Both the position numbers and the translations under genes were made by a program. A stretch of 64,000 nucleotides of DNA from Methylocapsa acidiphila B2. GTDB lineage: Bacteria; Pseudomonadota; Alphaproteobacteria; Rhizobiales; Beijerinckiaceae. Where the stretch lies: NCBI RefSeq assembly GCF_000427445.1, contig NZ_KE386496.1:310001-374000 (forward strand), given 5' to 3'. Of this stretch, positions 1 through 10,294 are shown piece after piece. Numbering within the stretch: the stretch's first letter is position 1; every line of letters begins with the position of its first letter. The notes under the pieces are model-generated. The model did not search any database. It saw only the letters and a program-made list of their open reading frames with translations, and was not told where the DNA came from.

Positions 1-207
1 GACTTCGATTATGAGATCCAGATGGCCAGCATGAATGCGGCGATGGCGCCGGAGGTCAAGACGGTGTTTTTCGCGGCCTCTCCCGCGGTCCGTCACATTA
101 CGGCGACATTGGTGCGCCAGATCGCAAGTCTTGGCGGCGATCCGTCTTCCTTCGTGCCGGATCTCGTCGCCCGCGCGCTCGCCGCAAAGCGGCGCGGCGC
201 GAGTTAG
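1..207 (+). CDS. coaD: Phosphopantetheine adenylyltransferase, C-terminal part (partial)
   Basis: The reading frame is open from the first base and ends at the TAG at 205-207, so the 5' part lies outside the window. The visible 68 residues ([15 protein letters not shown]..., then [20 protein letters not shown]) match the C-terminal third of CoaD, including the segment that precedes the final helix. CoaD transfers AMP from ATP to 4'-phosphopantetheine to make dephospho-CoA in the cytoplasm. CoaD followed by two cyclophilins, queA and tgt is a gene order I know from Hyphomicrobiales, which supports the call. The nucleotide-binding motif of the N-terminus cannot be seen here. Confidence 0.85.
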   Translation, partial: DFDYEIQMASMNAAMAPEVKTVFFAASPAVRHITATLVRQIASLGGDPSSFVPDLVARALAAKRRGAS

Positions 208-319
208 AAGAATTTTCAAGCGAGGCGACGCCGGTTCGGGTCGGCTATGCGCCGAGACAGAATACGAGAGCTTCGCCAAACAGGCTCAAAGCCGATCAGC
301 ATGGGAGGATGGAATTCGA

Positions 320-934
320 ATGTCGCTTCAACGAATGATTTTGGGCCTGGGCCTGGCGCTCGCCCTGATGTCCGGCCTCGCCGCCGCCCCCGCGCAAGAT
401 CCGCAAAACACGCTCTATCTCGACACCAAGGACGGCCGCATCACCATCCTGCTGCGTCCTGATCTTGCGCCGAAACATGTCGCGCAGATCGAGGCCCTGA
501 CCAAGCGCGGCTTCTACGACGGCATCGTCTTCCATCGCGTCATCGAGGGCTTCATGGCGCAGACCGGCGATCCGACGGGCACCGGAATGGGCAAGTCCGA
601 CCTACCCAATATTCCCGCTGAATTTTCCTCCGAGCCCTTCAAACGCGGCACGGTGGGGATGGCCCGCTCCCAAGATCCCGATTCGGCCAATTCGCAATTC
701 TTCATCTGTTTCGGGGAGGCGCCGTTCCTCAACGGCAAATATACGGTCGTCGGTCAGGTGATCTCCGGGATGGACGTCGTCGACAAGATCAAGAAGGGCG
801 CAAAGGAAAGCAACGGCTCGGTCACCAATCCCGACAAGATCGTCAAGCTCCAGATCGCTGCGGACGCCGACGCCGGCAAAGCCGATGCAGGCAAGGGCGG
901 AGCAGCCAAGGCCGGCGCGGGAAAAGCCAAATAG
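320..934 (+). CDS. Exported cyclophilin-type peptidyl-prolyl isomerase
   Basis: This 204-residue protein begins with a hydrophobic signal peptide (MILGLGLALALMSGLAAAPA), so it should act in the periplasm on proline bonds of folding proteins. The cyclophilin domain follows from about residue 30: the FHRVIEGFMAQTGDPTGTG segment carries the catalytic Arg region, and NSQFFICF and the GQVISGMDVVDKI stretch are typical. The last 30 residues are a low-complexity Ala/Gly/Lys tail. The ATG at 320 was chosen because it precedes the signal peptide and follows a GGAGG at 304-308. A related cytoplasmic cyclophilin lies directly downstream, so the pair probably arose by duplication. Confidence 0.9.
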   Translation: MSLQRMILGLGLALALMSGLAAAPAQDPQNTLYLDTKDGRITILLRPDLAPKHVAQIEALTKRGFYDGIVFHRVIEGFMAQTGDPTGTGMGKSDLPNIPAEFSSEPFKRGTVGMARSQDPDSANSQFFICFGEAPFLNGKYTVVGQVISGMDVVDKIKKGAKESNGSVTNPDKIVKLQIAADADAGKADAGKGGAAKAGAGKAK

Positions 935-1437
935 GAACCGTTCTCGCCGATGGATTTGGAAACGGGGCGCACGGAGCCTCCGACCTCGATCCTGTGACGA
1001 CCGCGCGGCGCCTTAAAAGAAAAATTGGGCGCCGCACGCGAAATCCCGACTCATCCCCAATATGGGTGATGCGTCGCACGTTGCAGCACGGCATGATCCT
1101 ATCGTTTTCAACGACCGAGTTTTGATGTCGCCGCTCTCGTAAGAAGCCTCGGGGGGAGTTTCTTCCTAGTTTCCTTTCTGGGCGGCGAACTGGATTTATG
1201 CGGGCGCTGGCATATTGTTCCGCACCTCAGTTTTGAGTTTTCAGAACGAATGTTGCTCTTCTTGCGCATCAGCCAGCCGGTGCGCAAGAATTTTGCCCTT
1301 CCAGCTTCCAAGGATCGACGCTCAAGACGCGGACCCGCGCGATCCGTCGCCGTTTCGCCGCCCACCCCACGGTTTACCTTGGGGCGCGCTTGGTCTATTG
1401 CGTCGGCCACGTAGAGTTTAAATCGTAGGAGTTCCGA
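935..1437. other. Intergenic, 503 bp, between two cyclophilin genes
   Basis: No reading frame here resembles a protein I know, and the frames present look like chance openings in GC-rich DNA. I see no tRNA and no strong terminator. The last 20 bp carry the AGGAG ribosome-binding site of the next gene. Confidence 0.6.
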
Positions 1438-1893
1438 ATGCCGGAAGCCGGGAACACGCTCACCCTGGAGACGACGCAAGGCCCCGTGGTGATAGAAATG
1501 CGGCCGGATCTTGCGCCGGGCCATGTCGCCCATATCAAGAAGCTCGTCGAGGAGAAATTCTACGACGGCATCGTCTTCCATCGCGTGATCGACGGCTTCA
1601 TGGCCCAGACCGGCTGCCCGAACGGCACGGGGACCGGCGGATCGAAATATTCCAATCTCAAGGCCGAGTTCACCGCCGAGCCCCATGTGCGCGGAATCTG
1701 CTCCATGGCGCGGGCGCAGGACCCGAATTCCGCCAATTCGCAATTTTTCATCTGCTTCGACGACGCCCGCTTTCTCGACCGCCAATATACGGTTTGGGGC
1801 AAGGTGATCTCCGGCATGGAGAATGTCGATAAGATCAAGCGCGGCGAGCCGGTGCGCGATCCCGACAAGATCGTCAGCGCGACTCTGAGCTGA
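1438..1893 (+). CDS. ppiB: Cytoplasmic cyclophilin-type peptidyl-prolyl isomerase
   Basis: A 151-residue single-domain cyclophilin without signal peptide, so likely cytoplasmic. The catalytic stretch FHRVIDGFMAQTGCPNGTG, the motif NSQFFICFDDARFL and the C-terminal KIVSATLS strand are all present, and the length fits the PpiB group. AGGAG lies 8 bp before the ATG. It is closely similar to the exported cyclophilin just upstream but lacks the signal peptide and the Ala/Lys tail. The order before queA is typical of the group. Confidence 0.92.
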   Translation: MPEAGNTLTLETTQGPVVIEMRPDLAPGHVAHIKKLVEEKFYDGIVFHRVIDGFMAQTGCPNGTGTGGSKYSNLKAEFTAEPHVRGICSMARAQDPNSANSQFFICFDDARFLDRQYTVWGKVISGMENVDKIKRGEPVRDPDKIVSATLS

Positions 1894-1977
1894 TTCTTTT
1901 CCGGGCTGGAGCCCGATTGTTTCAGGCGGCCGACAAGGCGCCTTGCCTGCGCAGCCGCGGCGCGCAATGACGAAATC

Positions 1978-3072
1978 ATGCGCGTCGATCTCTTCGACTT
2001 TGATCTTCCCCCCGATCGCATAGCTTTGCGCCCCGCCGAGCCGCGCGACGCCGCGCGGCTTCTCGTGATTCGGCCGCATGACGAGCCGTCCTTCGATGAT
2101 CGCGAGGTCTCGGATCTGCCAGGGCTGCTCGAGCCGGGCGACGTTCTCGTCGTGAATGATACGAGGGTCATCCCGGCCAGGCTCCAGGGCTTTCGCGCCA
2201 GGGGCTATTCCGGCGCCTTTATCGAAGCGACGCTCCACAAGCGCGAAGGCGCCGCGCTTTGGCGCGCCTTCGCGCGGCCGGCCAAAAGGTTAAGGCAAGG
2301 CGATCTGATCCGCTTTCGTGCGGCGGAGGATGCGGAAGGCGCCGAAAGCCTGGAAGCGGAAGTCGTCGAAAAAGGCGAGGAGGGGGAGATCACGCTGGCC
2401 TTTGCGCTCTCGGGCGTCGCGCTCGATCAGGCGATTCTGCGGATCGGACGCCTGCCTTTGCCGCCCTATATCGCCAGCAAGCGGCCAACCGATTCGCGAG
2501 ATGTGCAAGATTATCAAACCCTGTTTGCGGATCATCCGGGCGCTGTCGCGGCGCCAACCGCGAGCTTGCATTTCACGCCGCGCCTTCTCGAGGCTCTGCT
2601 CGCGCGTGGGGTCCGAATCGAGAAAGTGACGCTTCATGTCGGCGCCGGCACCTTCCTGCCGGTGAAGGCCGAAGATACGGCCGACCATAAGATGCACGCC
2701 GAATGGGGTGAAGTGACAGAGGCGACGGCCGATGCGTTGAACCGCGCGCGGGCGTCTGGCCGAAGGATCGTCGCCGCCGGCACGACGAGCCTGCGGCTCC
2801 TTGAATCCGCCGCAAGGGCGGATGGAATGATCGAGGCCTTTTCCGGCGACACCGCGATCTTCATCACGCCGGGCTATCGGTTCAAGGCGGCAGATGCGCT
2901 TTTGACGAATTTCCATTTGCCGCGCTCGACGCTGTTCATGCTTGTCGCGGCTTTTTCCGGCCTGGAGCGTATGCAGGCGGCCTATAAGCACGCGATCGCG
3001 TCGGGCTATAGATTCTACAGCTATGGCGACGCCTGCTTGTTGTTTCCCGCCGCGACGGAGCGGCCCGCATGA
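1978..3072 (+). CDS. queA: S-adenosylmethionine:tRNA ribosyltransferase-isomerase
   Basis: QueA transfers and isomerises the ribosyl part of S-adenosylmethionine onto 7-aminomethyl-7-deazaguanine in tRNA, giving epoxyqueuosine. The 364-residue product starts with the family signature [20 protein letters not shown] and contains [41 protein letters not shown] and the C-terminal [15 protein letters not shown]. Length and motifs fit a complete enzyme. Its stop overlaps the tgt start by 4 bp (ATGA), so the two consecutive queuosine enzymes are translationally coupled. Confidence 0.96.
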   Translation: MRVDLFDFDLPPDRIALRPAEPRDAARLLVIRPHDEPSFDDREVSDLPGLLEPGDVLVVNDTRVIPARLQGFRARGYSGAFIEATLHKREGAALWRAFARPAKRLRQGDLIRFRAAEDAEGAESLEAEVVEKGEEGEITLAFALSGVALDQAILRIGRLPLPPYIASKRPTDSRDVQDYQTLFADHPGAVAAPTASLHFTPRLLEALLARGVRIEKVTLHVGAGTFLPVKAEDTADHKMHAEWGEVTEATADALNRARASGRRIVAAGTTSLRLLESAARADGMIEAFSGDTAIFITPGYRFKAADALLTNFHLPRSTLFMLVAAFSGLERMQAAYKHAIASGYRFYSYGDACLLFPAATERPA

Positions 3073-4199
3073 GCGAGGGCTTTCATTTCGCCGTCGCGCA
3101 TACAGACGGCCGCGCGCGCACCGGGGCCATAAATACGCCCCGCGGCGTAATCCGCACGCCGGCATTTATGCCGGTGGGCACGGCGGCGACCGTCAAGGCC
3201 ATGCACCCCGAGGATGTGAGGGCGCTCGGCGCCGACATCGTCCTTTCCAACACCTATCATCTCATGTTGCGCCCCGGCGCCGAGCGCATCGCCGAGCTCG
3301 GCGGCCTGCATAAATTCATGAACTGGCCCTGGCCGATCCTCACCGATTCCGGAGGCTTTCAGGTCATGTCCCTCGCCAAGCTCAGGAAGCTCGACGAGAA
3401 TGGCGTGACCTTCCAATCCCATATTGACGGGTCGCGGCATCTTTTGACGCCGGAGCGCTCGATGCAGATTCAGGATCTACTCGGCGCCGACATCCAGATG
3501 CAATTCGACGAATGCGTCCGGCTTCCCTGCACGGAGGAGGAGGCGCGCCGCGCCATGCTCTTGTCGCTGCGCTGGGCCGAGCGGTCGAAATCGGCCTTCG
3601 CACAAAAGCTGGGGCGGGCGATCTTCGGCATCGTCCAGGGCGGCGCGAGCGAGAGCTTGCGGCTCGAAAGCGCCAAGGTTCTCGTCGAGATGGAGTTCGA
3701 CGGCTATGCGCTCGGCGGCCTCGCCGTCGGCGAGCCGCAAGAGGTCATGCTGGCGATGATCGACTGCGCCGTCCCGAGCCTTCCAGCCGACAAGCCGCGC
3801 TATCTCATGGGCGTCGGCGCGCCCGACGATCTCCTCGAGGCGGTGCTGCGCGGCGTCGACATGTTCGATTGCGTCATGCCGACGCGCGCCGGCCGCCATG
3901 GCCTCGCCTATACGAGGCTCGGCCGGCTCAATCTGCGCAACGCCCGCCACGCGGCCGATCCGGCCCCAGTCGATCCGCTATCGCCTTGCGCGGCGGCCCG
4001 GACCTATTCCCGCGCCTATCTGCATCATCTCGTCAAATGCGGCGAGATCCTCGGCATGATGCTGCTGACCGAGATCAATCTTGCCTATTATGAGGCGCTG
4101 ATGGCGGACGCGCGGGAAGCGATCGGCGCCGGCAGGTTCGAGGCTTTTTGCGCCGAGACGAAAGAGGCGTGGCGAAGCGGGGAGGCGGGGGGTGGGTGA
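3069..4199 (+). CDS. tgt: tRNA-guanine transglycosylase, with altered zinc site
   Basis: Tgt swaps guanine at the wobble position of GUN-anticodon tRNAs for preQ1. The 376-residue product has the catalytic [11 protein letters not shown], the substrate-binding FGIVQGG and GGLAVGE, and the second Asp region [16 protein letters not shown]. Compared with the classic zinc site (Cys-x-Cys-x2-Cys, then His 26 residues on, as in the Zymomonas enzyme), only Cys307 remains. The other ligand positions read Ser305, Ala310 and Ile336, at exactly the expected spacing. The fold residues around them ([10 protein letters not shown]) are conserved, so the enzyme may be active without zinc. It overlaps queA by 4 bp. 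Confidence 0.95.
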   Translation: MSEGFHFAVAHTDGRARTGAINTPRGVIRTPAFMPVGTAATVKAMHPEDVRALGADIVLSNTYHLMLRPGAERIAELGGLHKFMNWPWPILTDSGGFQVMSLAKLRKLDENGVTFQSHIDGSRHLLTPERSMQIQDLLGADIQMQFDECVRLPCTEEEARRAMLLSLRWAERSKSAFAQKLGRAIFGIVQGGASESLRLESAKVLVEMEFDGYALGGLAVGEPQEVMLAMIDCAVPSLPADKPRYLMGVGAPDDLLEAVLRGVDMFDCVMPTRAGRHGLAYTRLGRLNLRNARHAADPAPVDPLSPCAAARTYSRAYLHHLVKCGEILGMMLLTEINLAYYEALMADAREAIGAGRFEAFCAETKEAWRSGEAGGG

Positions 4200-4283
4200 G
4201 TTTGAAGGTCGTCTAGTGACTTATAGCTGTCGCTTGTCGACACCACTCTCTCCGAAGATCTAGATCTTGATGAGCGATTTGCC

Positions 4284-5270
4284 CTACCCGTCTCCGGGCT
4301 TGCTCAACTTCGTCAGTGGAACCTTCGGAATGATGCACGCGTCGTCGTCACCGCCGCCAACGCGGGTGAACAGATCATCTCCTTTTGATTCGTCGGACAG
4401 CTCGCCCACTACAACAGGCCTTCCGGTCCAACCACAATCGCCGCAAACTGGGCGCTCCCATGCCACCTCGGGCAAGTCTTCGCGCCAACCCTCCTCCGGC
4501 AAAAGGTGCGGCGAATTGCAATTAGGACACTGTTCCGGAACCGAGCGGATGTGACGGAGCACGAGTGATGCAACGAGTCCAAGCACGTGCTCTATTGTCG
4601 TCTGCGCTGCCTCCGCGTCATGCCAAGTTGCCGACTGAGCGTGTGTAAGCCAATTCGCAAATACCCAGGCATCGGTAAGCAACGATTTGAACAGGTGACG
4701 GCGTTCCTTCTGACTGGAGCCCGCTAACGCTACATCGCAGATCAATTCGCTCCAAGCTCGGAAATCAGCGCGCTTGGCCGTTGCTTCGGTAGTCCATGCG
4801 GCAATGTCTTGAGCTGCCCCAACAAAAGCGAGAAGTGCTTCCCGGCCGCGCATGCCGATCGCTTGATAGTCGGCGACGTTCTGAGCCTGTCCCAGCGCAT
4901 CGGAGGCCTCGTGCAGCTTAGCGAAAACAACCCCAAATGGCCTGATGTTCCGGTCTGATCTCCTTTGCCTCTGAGTACGAGGCACTCGCAGACAAAGCCC
5001 CATGTGGAATGTAACCGCTAGGTCCATATTGGGGAACTGAGCCTGTGAATAGAGATTCGTCGGGTTGGTGATTACCCACCAGCGGCCATCGGTTGCATGG
5101 ACATCCCATACATCGTGCCGGTGACCGATGATTGCTTCAGAATAGACCTTCTGGAGGAAGCTCACCTCAGTGCCAGGTGATTGCGACAAGTAGTATTGAA
5201 TAACGCTGGCCTTCTCCTCCTCGGACGCTGGCAGCATAATTTGCCTCATTTCTCGCAGGCGTTTTGCCAA
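4284..5270 (-). CDS. Unknown protein with C-terminal zinc ribbon
   Basis: A 328-residue protein that I do not recognise. Near the C-terminus it has a four-cysteine ribbon, CPNC then CGDC about 30 residues later, likely to bind zinc. The middle is helical, with Trp-rich stretches, and there is no signal peptide or clear membrane segment. It is a single gene lying convergent to tgt, between the queuosine genes and the cell-wall genes. Its codon use and base composition look less GC-rich than those of its neighbours, which suggests a transferred gene. A role as a defence or regulatory gene is possible but nothing in the sequence shows it. Confidence 0.6.
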   Translation of the reverse strand: MAKRLREMRQIMLPASEEEKASVIQYYLSQSPGTEVSFLQKVYSEAIIGHRHDVWDVHATDGRWWVITNPTNLYSQAQFPNMDLAVTFHMGLCLRVPRTQRQRRSDRNIRPFGVVFAKLHEASDALGQAQNVADYQAIGMRGREALLAFVGAAQDIAAWTTEATAKRADFRAWSELICDVALAGSSQKERRHLFKSLLTDAWVFANWLTHAQSATWHDAEAAQTTIEHVLGLVASLVLRHIRSVPEQCPNCNSPHLLPEEGWREDLPEVAWERPVCGDCGWTGRPVVVGELSDESKGDDLFTRVGGGDDDACIIPKVPLTKLSKPGDG

Positions 5271-5460
5271 GTGGCGGATGCCATACTATCAGATTGCTCT
5301 TCTTGCGGAGATCAATCGGAGCCATCTAGGAGCAGCGTGAAATTAGGAGCAAAGGATGCTTTGAGGAACTTTAAGCAAATGCGCTTGACCGCTTATGACC
5401 CATCGCGGACATCCTAACTAATCCACTATTAATCGGCGGGGCGTCGGGGCAGGCAGCGCC

Positions 5461-6687
5461 TTATTGAATCGTGCCCCCCGCAACCTCCCTCAGCCGCTTG
5501 AGAACGTCCAGCGTTCCATAGCCATCCGCCGGCGGAGCGTTGTATTTGATCTGAAACGCGTGGATCGCGTCGCGCGAGGCCTGGCCGAAGCGGCCGTCGA
5601 TCGCGCCTTTGTAGAATCCGAGCTTTTCCAACAGCTGTTGAATCTCGGCCTTTTGTGTCCGGCTGAGGAATGTTTCGCCCGCAGGCCAGTGTCCGCGCAA
5701 GTCGCCTTCGCCTTTGATGCGGTCTGCGAGCAGGCCGAGCGAAAGCGCATAAGAGTCGGAATTGTTGTAGACCTTGAGCACCCAGTAATTTTCTGAAAGC
5801 AAGAAGGCCGGGCCTTTGGCGCCTGAGGGAAGGAACAGGGTCGCCTCGCCTGAGGTCGGAAGCGGGCGCCCGTCGGCGCGCCGAACGCCATGTGCGGCGA
5901 AATCCGCAAAAGAGCTATGTAGAGATTCGAAAGCGATATCTTTCGGAAGCGTCGCCTCCATGCCCCAAGGCAGGCCGGGCTTCCAGCCGGATTGGCGCAA
6001 GAAATTTGCGATCGAGGCGAGGCTGTCTTGCGGCCTGCCCCAAATGTCTGGAGAGGAAGCGCCTTCCGCGCTGACGGCATATTTGAGATAGGCCGAAGGC
6101 AGGAATTGCGGGCCGCCCATGGCGCCGGCCTAAGAGCCCCTCAATTTTTCGCGCGGAACCTCGTCCTGGTCGAGGATGAAGAGGGCGCTCGCCAATTCGT
6201 CGAGGAAGAGCGCACGGTCCTGGCGGGTGAAGGCCAGGGTCGCGAGCGTGCGGATAATGTCCTTGCCCTCTTGCGCCTTGCCGTAATCGCTCTCCATCCC
6301 GAAGGTCGCGAGCAGGATCTCGCGCGGGACGCCGGCGCGCGCTTCGATTTTTGCGAGTTCGGCGCCCCATGATTTCAAGCCGGCGCGGCCTTGCGCGACG
6401 CGTCGGGGCGAGGCGGCTTCGGCGAGATAGGCGCTCAGCGGCTTGTCGAACTCGGCCTGCCGGCTCGTCGGCGTGGGCGCCGCCGGATCGGGCGCGAGGC
6501 CCGCGATCGCGGCGTCGAAGGTCGCGCGACGCACGCCTTTGGCTTCGGCGAGCGGCCAGACGGTTTGACGAAGAAAGGATTGAAATTCGGCGGGCGCTTG
6601 CTGCGCGCTTTCCGCATGCCCCGGACCGCTCGGCGCCAGGCCGCCGAGCGCGAGAGCGGCGATGAGCAAGACGAGGCGGCGAGTCAA
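5461..6687 (-). pseudogene. MltB-type lytic murein transglycosylase with in-frame amber stop
   Basis: Two consecutive open segments in the same frame together encode a normal MltB-family enzyme that cleaves peptidoglycan glycan strands. The order is signal peptide (TRRLVLLIAALALGGLA), catalytic domain with the Glu in TFGMESDYG, then GAMGGPQFLPSAYLKYAV, then a C-terminal peptidoglycan-binding domain (LLEKLGFYKGAIDGRFG). A TAG at 6130-6132 (codon 186) separates the halves where the family normally has an aromatic residue in G-S-W/Y/F-A-G-A-M, so it is most simply TGG changed to TAG. No frameshift is needed. I chose the TTG at 6687 as start because it gives a clean signal peptide and avoids overlap with the upstream gene; an ATG at 6807 is possible. 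Confidence 0.85.
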
Positions 6688-6754
6688 CGCTTGTGCCTTG
6701 CGCGCATGTTGGGCAGGGCCTCGCTCGTCGAACAATATCCCTGCGGTCCTCAGC

Positions 6755-7315
6755 CTATTGCAACGCGCTGATCTGTTGCGGTTCTGCGGCTTGTTGTTGC
6801 GGAGCAAGGAACGAAAAGACTTCGGCGAGTGGATTTTGCGGCTCTGCGGACTCTGCCGGTTGGGCCTTTATCTCGGGGACGACAGGCGGGGAGGAGGCCG
6901 TCCGCAAGGCCGAGAGCATGTTCTTCTGCCGCGCCGTGTAGTAGTAGCCGGCGCTGAACAAAGTGACCGCACGATCTTCGTCGCCATCCGCGAGTCTATA
7001 GGCGTTGGCGAGATAGGGCACGGCGTAGGTGAGATTGATCTTCGGATCGAGCAGGCCCTTGGCCTCGCCCTTGTAGCCCATTTCTCGCGCGGTCGCGATT
7101 TTGATCTGCATTAGGCCGAAGCAATGCTGATGGACGACGCGCGGATTATAACGGCTTTCGCGCTTCACGATGCGATGAACGAAGGATTCTGGAACGCCGT
7201 GGATCTCGGCTTGGCGGGCGATCAATTCATCATAGGTCTTCGGACGTTCTGCGGCCGATACGCTGACCGAATAGACGAGCGCTCCGACGAATGTGCATGA
7301 TAGCTTGCGCCACAT
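6755..7315 (-). CDS. Soluble lytic transglycosylase-like (SLT) protein
   Basis: A 186-residue exported protein: signal peptide MWRKLSCTFVGALVYSVSVSA, then an SLT (goose-lysozyme-like) domain with the catalytic Glu in RIVKRESRYNP, the FGLMQIK motif and the INLTYAVPYLANAY helix. It should cut the glycan backbone of peptidoglycan to 1,6-anhydro ends in the periplasm. The last 50 residues are a Pro/Gln/Ala-rich tail of no known function. It lies just upstream of the broken mltB-like gene on the same strand, so the two may be co-transcribed, and this enzyme could cover for the broken one. Confidence 0.85.
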   Translation of the reverse strand: MWRKLSCTFVGALVYSVSVSAAERPKTYDELIARQAEIHGVPESFVHRIVKRESRYNPRVVHQHCFGLMQIKIATAREMGYKGEAKGLLDPKINLTYAVPYLANAYRLADGDEDRAVTLFSAGYYYTARQKNMLSALRTASSPPVVPEIKAQPAESAEPQNPLAEVFSFLAPQQQAAEPQQISALQ

Positions 7316-7551
7316 AGCCTTGGTCCTCCGTGGTCCCTCCTTTATTCAGGATGGATTGCGGCTGGAAAAGGGCTTTCGCGCTTCAGAGCGCATTCCGTTG
7401 GCCTGTGTGGCTTCGGCGCAACAGAAAGACAGGGCTCTCATCACAGCATGAGAATGCGCCGCCATATCTTTCAATTGTCTAAATACGAGAGAAAAAGCGC
7501 CGCAATTTTTGAATTTGCGGCGGCTGGAGGAGACAAGCGCCGTTCGCGTCG

Positions 7552-8331
7552 TCAGATCTGGCGCTCGATCATCAGGCTCTTTATTTCGGCGATCGCCTTG
7601 GCCGGGTTCAATCCCTTGGGGCAGGCCTTGGCGCAATTCATGATCGTGTGGCAGCGATACAAGCGGAAGGGATCCTCGACATTGTCGAGCCGCTCGCCGG
7701 CCGCTTCGTCGCGTGAATCGATCAACCAGCGATAGGCCTGAAGCAGGGCGGCGGGTCCGAGATAGCGGTCGCCGTTCCACCAATAGCTCGGGCAGGAGGT
7801 CGAGCAGCAAGCGCAAAGGATGCACTCGTAGAGGCCATCGAGCTTTTCGCGCTCGGCCGGCGATTGCCGCCACTCCTTCTCGGGCGCCGGGGTGCTCGTA
7901 TGCAGCCAGGGCTCGATCGAGGCGTGCTGGGCGTAGAAATTGGTGAGATCCGGCACGAGGTCCTTCACCACGGCCAAATGCGGCAGCGGATAAATGCGGA
8001 TCGCGCCCTTCACGTCGTCGATGCCTTTCGTGCAGGCGAGCGTGTTGGTCCCGTCGATATTCATCGCGCAGGAGCCGCAGACCCCCTCGCGGCAGGAGCG
8101 CCGGAACGTCAGAGTCGGATCGATCTTGGATTTGATCCAGATGAGCGCGTCGAGAATCATGGGCGCGCAATCGTCGCGATCGACGTAATAGGTGTCGATG
8201 CGCGGGTTGCGCGCGTCGTCTGGACTCCAGCGATAGATGCGGAGCTCCTTGAGATTTTTCGCGCCCTCGGGCTTCGGCCAAACCTTGCCGGCGACGGGGC
8301 GGGAATTTGCGGGAAGCGCGAATTCGACCAT
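7552..8331 (-). CDS. sdhB: Succinate dehydrogenase iron-sulfur subunit
   Basis: SdhB carries electrons from FAD in SdhA to quinone through three iron-sulfur clusters. All ligand groups are visible: CREGVCGSC with a later Cys for the 2Fe-2S centre, [11 protein letters not shown] for 4Fe-4S, and [14 protein letters not shown] for 3Fe-4S. The product is about 259 residues, normal for the family. I chose the ATG at 8331; a TTG two codons upstream is also possible. It is the last gene of the sdhCDAB operon, 64 bp after sdhA. Confidence 0.96.
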   Translation of the reverse strand: MVEFALPANSRPVAGKVWPKPEGAKNLKELRIYRWSPDDARNPRIDTYYVDRDDCAPMILDALIWIKSKIDPTLTFRRSCREGVCGSCAMNIDGTNTLACTKGIDDVKGAIRIYPLPHLAVVKDLVPDLTNFYAQHASIEPWLHTSTPAPEKEWRQSPAEREKLDGLYECILCACCSTSCPSYWWNGDRYLGPAALLQAYRWLIDSRDEAAGERLDNVEDPFRLYRCHTIMNCAKACPKGLNPAKAIAEIKSLMIERQI

Positions 8332-8395
8332 GGTCAACTCATCCCTGATGTCATTGCTCGCGCGAGGCGCCTCTGGCCCCGCGATCCGGCGGGTC

Positions 8396-10231
8396 TTAAT
8401 AAACCCGCGGCTTCGGCGGGATCGACTGGATCTCGTTCGTCATCGTCTGGCTGTGAACCGGGCGATAGTCTATCGTCACCTTGCGGGCGGCTGGATCGAT
8501 CGACGCCAGCGTGTGCTTCATCCAATTTGCGTCGTCGCGCGCGGGATAGTCCTCCCGCGCATGGGCGCCGCGCGACTCGGTGCGATTGGCGGCGCCGGCC
8601 ATGGTGACGACGGCCTGAACGATGAGATTGTCGAATTCGAGCGTCTCGACTAGGTCCGAATTCCAGATCAGCGAACGGTCGGTGACGCCGATATGCTCCT
8701 TGGCGGCCCACACGTCGAGAATGCGCTTCGAGCCTTCCGCCAGCGTCGCGCCGGTGCGATAGACGGCGCAATCGGATTGCATGACCTTCTGCATGCGCAG
8801 GCGCAACTCCGCCGTCGGAATGTCGCCCTTGGCGTTGCGGAAATGGTCGAGCCGGGACAGAGCGAGATCGGCGGAATCGGCTGGAAGCTCCGGCTGTTTG
8901 GCGCCCGGCGTCGCGAGCTCCGCGGCGCGCAGGCCCGCGGCGCGGCCGAAGACCACGAGATCGATCAGCGAGTTTGATCCGAGCCGGTTCGCGCCATGAA
9001 CCGAGACGCAGGCGGCTTCGCCGATCGCCATCAGGCCGGGGACGACCACATCCGGATCCCGCTTCTGCTTGATCACCACCTCGCCGTGATAATTGGTCGG
9101 GATGCCGCCCATGTTGTAATGCACGGTCGGCAACACAGGGATCGGCTGGCGGGTCAGGTCGACGCCAGCGAAGATCTGCGCGCTTTCGGAAATGCCGGGC
9201 AAGCGCTCGTGGAGGATCTTGGGGTCGAGATGGTCGAGATGGAGATAGATGTGGTCTTTATTTTTGCCGACGCCTCGGCCTTCGCGGATCTCCACCGTCA
9301 TTGCGCGTGAGACCATGTCGCGCGGCGCGAGATCCTTCACGGAAGGCGCGTAGCGCTCCATGAAACGCTCGCCGGCCGAATTGGTGAGATAGCCGCCTTC
9401 GCCCCGCGCGCCCTCGGTGATGAGGCAGCCCGCGCCATAAATGCCGGTCGGATGGAATTGCACGAATTCCATGTCTTGCAAGGGGAGCCCGGCGCGCAGC
9501 ACCATGGCGTTGCCGTCGCCCGTGCAGGTATGGGCGGAGGTCGCCGAGAAATAGGCGCGGCCATAGCCGCCGGTCGCGAGCATCACGAGCTGGGCGCGGA
9601 AACGGTGGATTGTGCCGTCGTCGAGCTTGAGGCAGACGACCCCGCAGCAGCGCCCATCCTTCATGATGAGGTCGATGGCGAAATATTCGATGAAGAATTC
9701 AGTATTATAGCGCAGCGCCTGACCATAGAGCGTGTGCAGCATGGCGTGGCCGGTGCGGTCGGCGGCGGCGCAGGTGCGCTGCGCCGGCGGCCCCTTGCCG
9801 AAATCCGTGGTCATGCCGCCGAAGGGCCGTTGGTAGATGCGGCCGTCCTCGGTGCGCGAGAAGGGCACGCCCCAGTGCTCGAGCTCATAGACGGCCGCCG
9901 GCGCATTGCGGCAGAGATATTCGATCGCGTCCTGATCGCCGAGCCAGTCCGACCCTTTGACAGTGTCGTACATGTGCCATTGCCATTGGTCCGGGCCCAT
10001 ATTGGCGAGCGAAGCGGCGACGCCGCCTTGCGCCGCGACCGTGTGCGAGCGCGTCGGGAAGACCTTGCTGATGCAGGCCGTGCGCAAGCCGGCTTTGGAA
10101 CAGCCGACGGTCGCGCGCAAGCCGGCGCCGCCGGCGCCGATCACGATGACGTCGAAACTGTGATCGGTGATCGGATAGGCCGCGCCGTTATAGGCGGGAG
10201 CGCTTCCGTTCGCGGCGAGGGTCGAGGCCAT
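8396..10231 (-). CDS. sdhA: Succinate dehydrogenase flavoprotein subunit
   Basis: SdhA oxidises succinate to fumarate in the citric acid cycle and passes electrons to SdhB at the inner face of the membrane. The 611-residue protein has the FAD-binding [14 protein letters not shown], the His that binds FAD covalently in [10 protein letters not shown], and the active-site stretches HPTGIYG, RGEGG and [11 protein letters not shown]. The ATG at 10231 is preceded by AAAGG at a good distance; the frame is open five codons further to a TTG. It sits between sdhD and sdhB. Confidence 0.97.
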   Translation of the reverse strand: MASTLAANGSAPAYNGAAYPITDHSFDVIVIGAGGAGLRATVGCSKAGLRTACISKVFPTRSHTVAAQGGVAASLANMGPDQWQWHMYDTVKGSDWLGDQDAIEYLCRNAPAAVYELEHWGVPFSRTEDGRIYQRPFGGMTTDFGKGPPAQRTCAAADRTGHAMLHTLYGQALRYNTEFFIEYFAIDLIMKDGRCCGVVCLKLDDGTIHRFRAQLVMLATGGYGRAYFSATSAHTCTGDGNAMVLRAGLPLQDMEFVQFHPTGIYGAGCLITEGARGEGGYLTNSAGERFMERYAPSVKDLAPRDMVSRAMTVEIREGRGVGKNKDHIYLHLDHLDPKILHERLPGISESAQIFAGVDLTRQPIPVLPTVHYNMGGIPTNYHGEVVIKQKRDPDVVVPGLMAIGEAACVSVHGANRLGSNSLIDLVVFGRAAGLRAAELATPGAKQPELPADSADLALSRLDHFRNAKGDIPTAELRLRMQKVMQSDCAVYRTGATLAEGSKRILDVWAAKEHIGVTDRSLIWNSDLVETLEFDNLIVQAVVTMAGAANRTESRGAHAREDYPARDDANWMKHTLASIDPAARKVTIDYRPVHSQTMTNEIQSIPPKPRVY

Positions 10232-10294
10232 GCGGACGCCTTTCAAAATTAGTCTGTGTCGGGGCCATGCGCGTCGGCTTGGGGCGCTCGCCGA

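Noticed and set aside
6120-6140. MltB halves as two separate genes
   Set aside because: Both halves are in the same frame, the second has no signal peptide or ribosome-binding site, and the break falls in the middle of a conserved motif; one stop codon explains everything.
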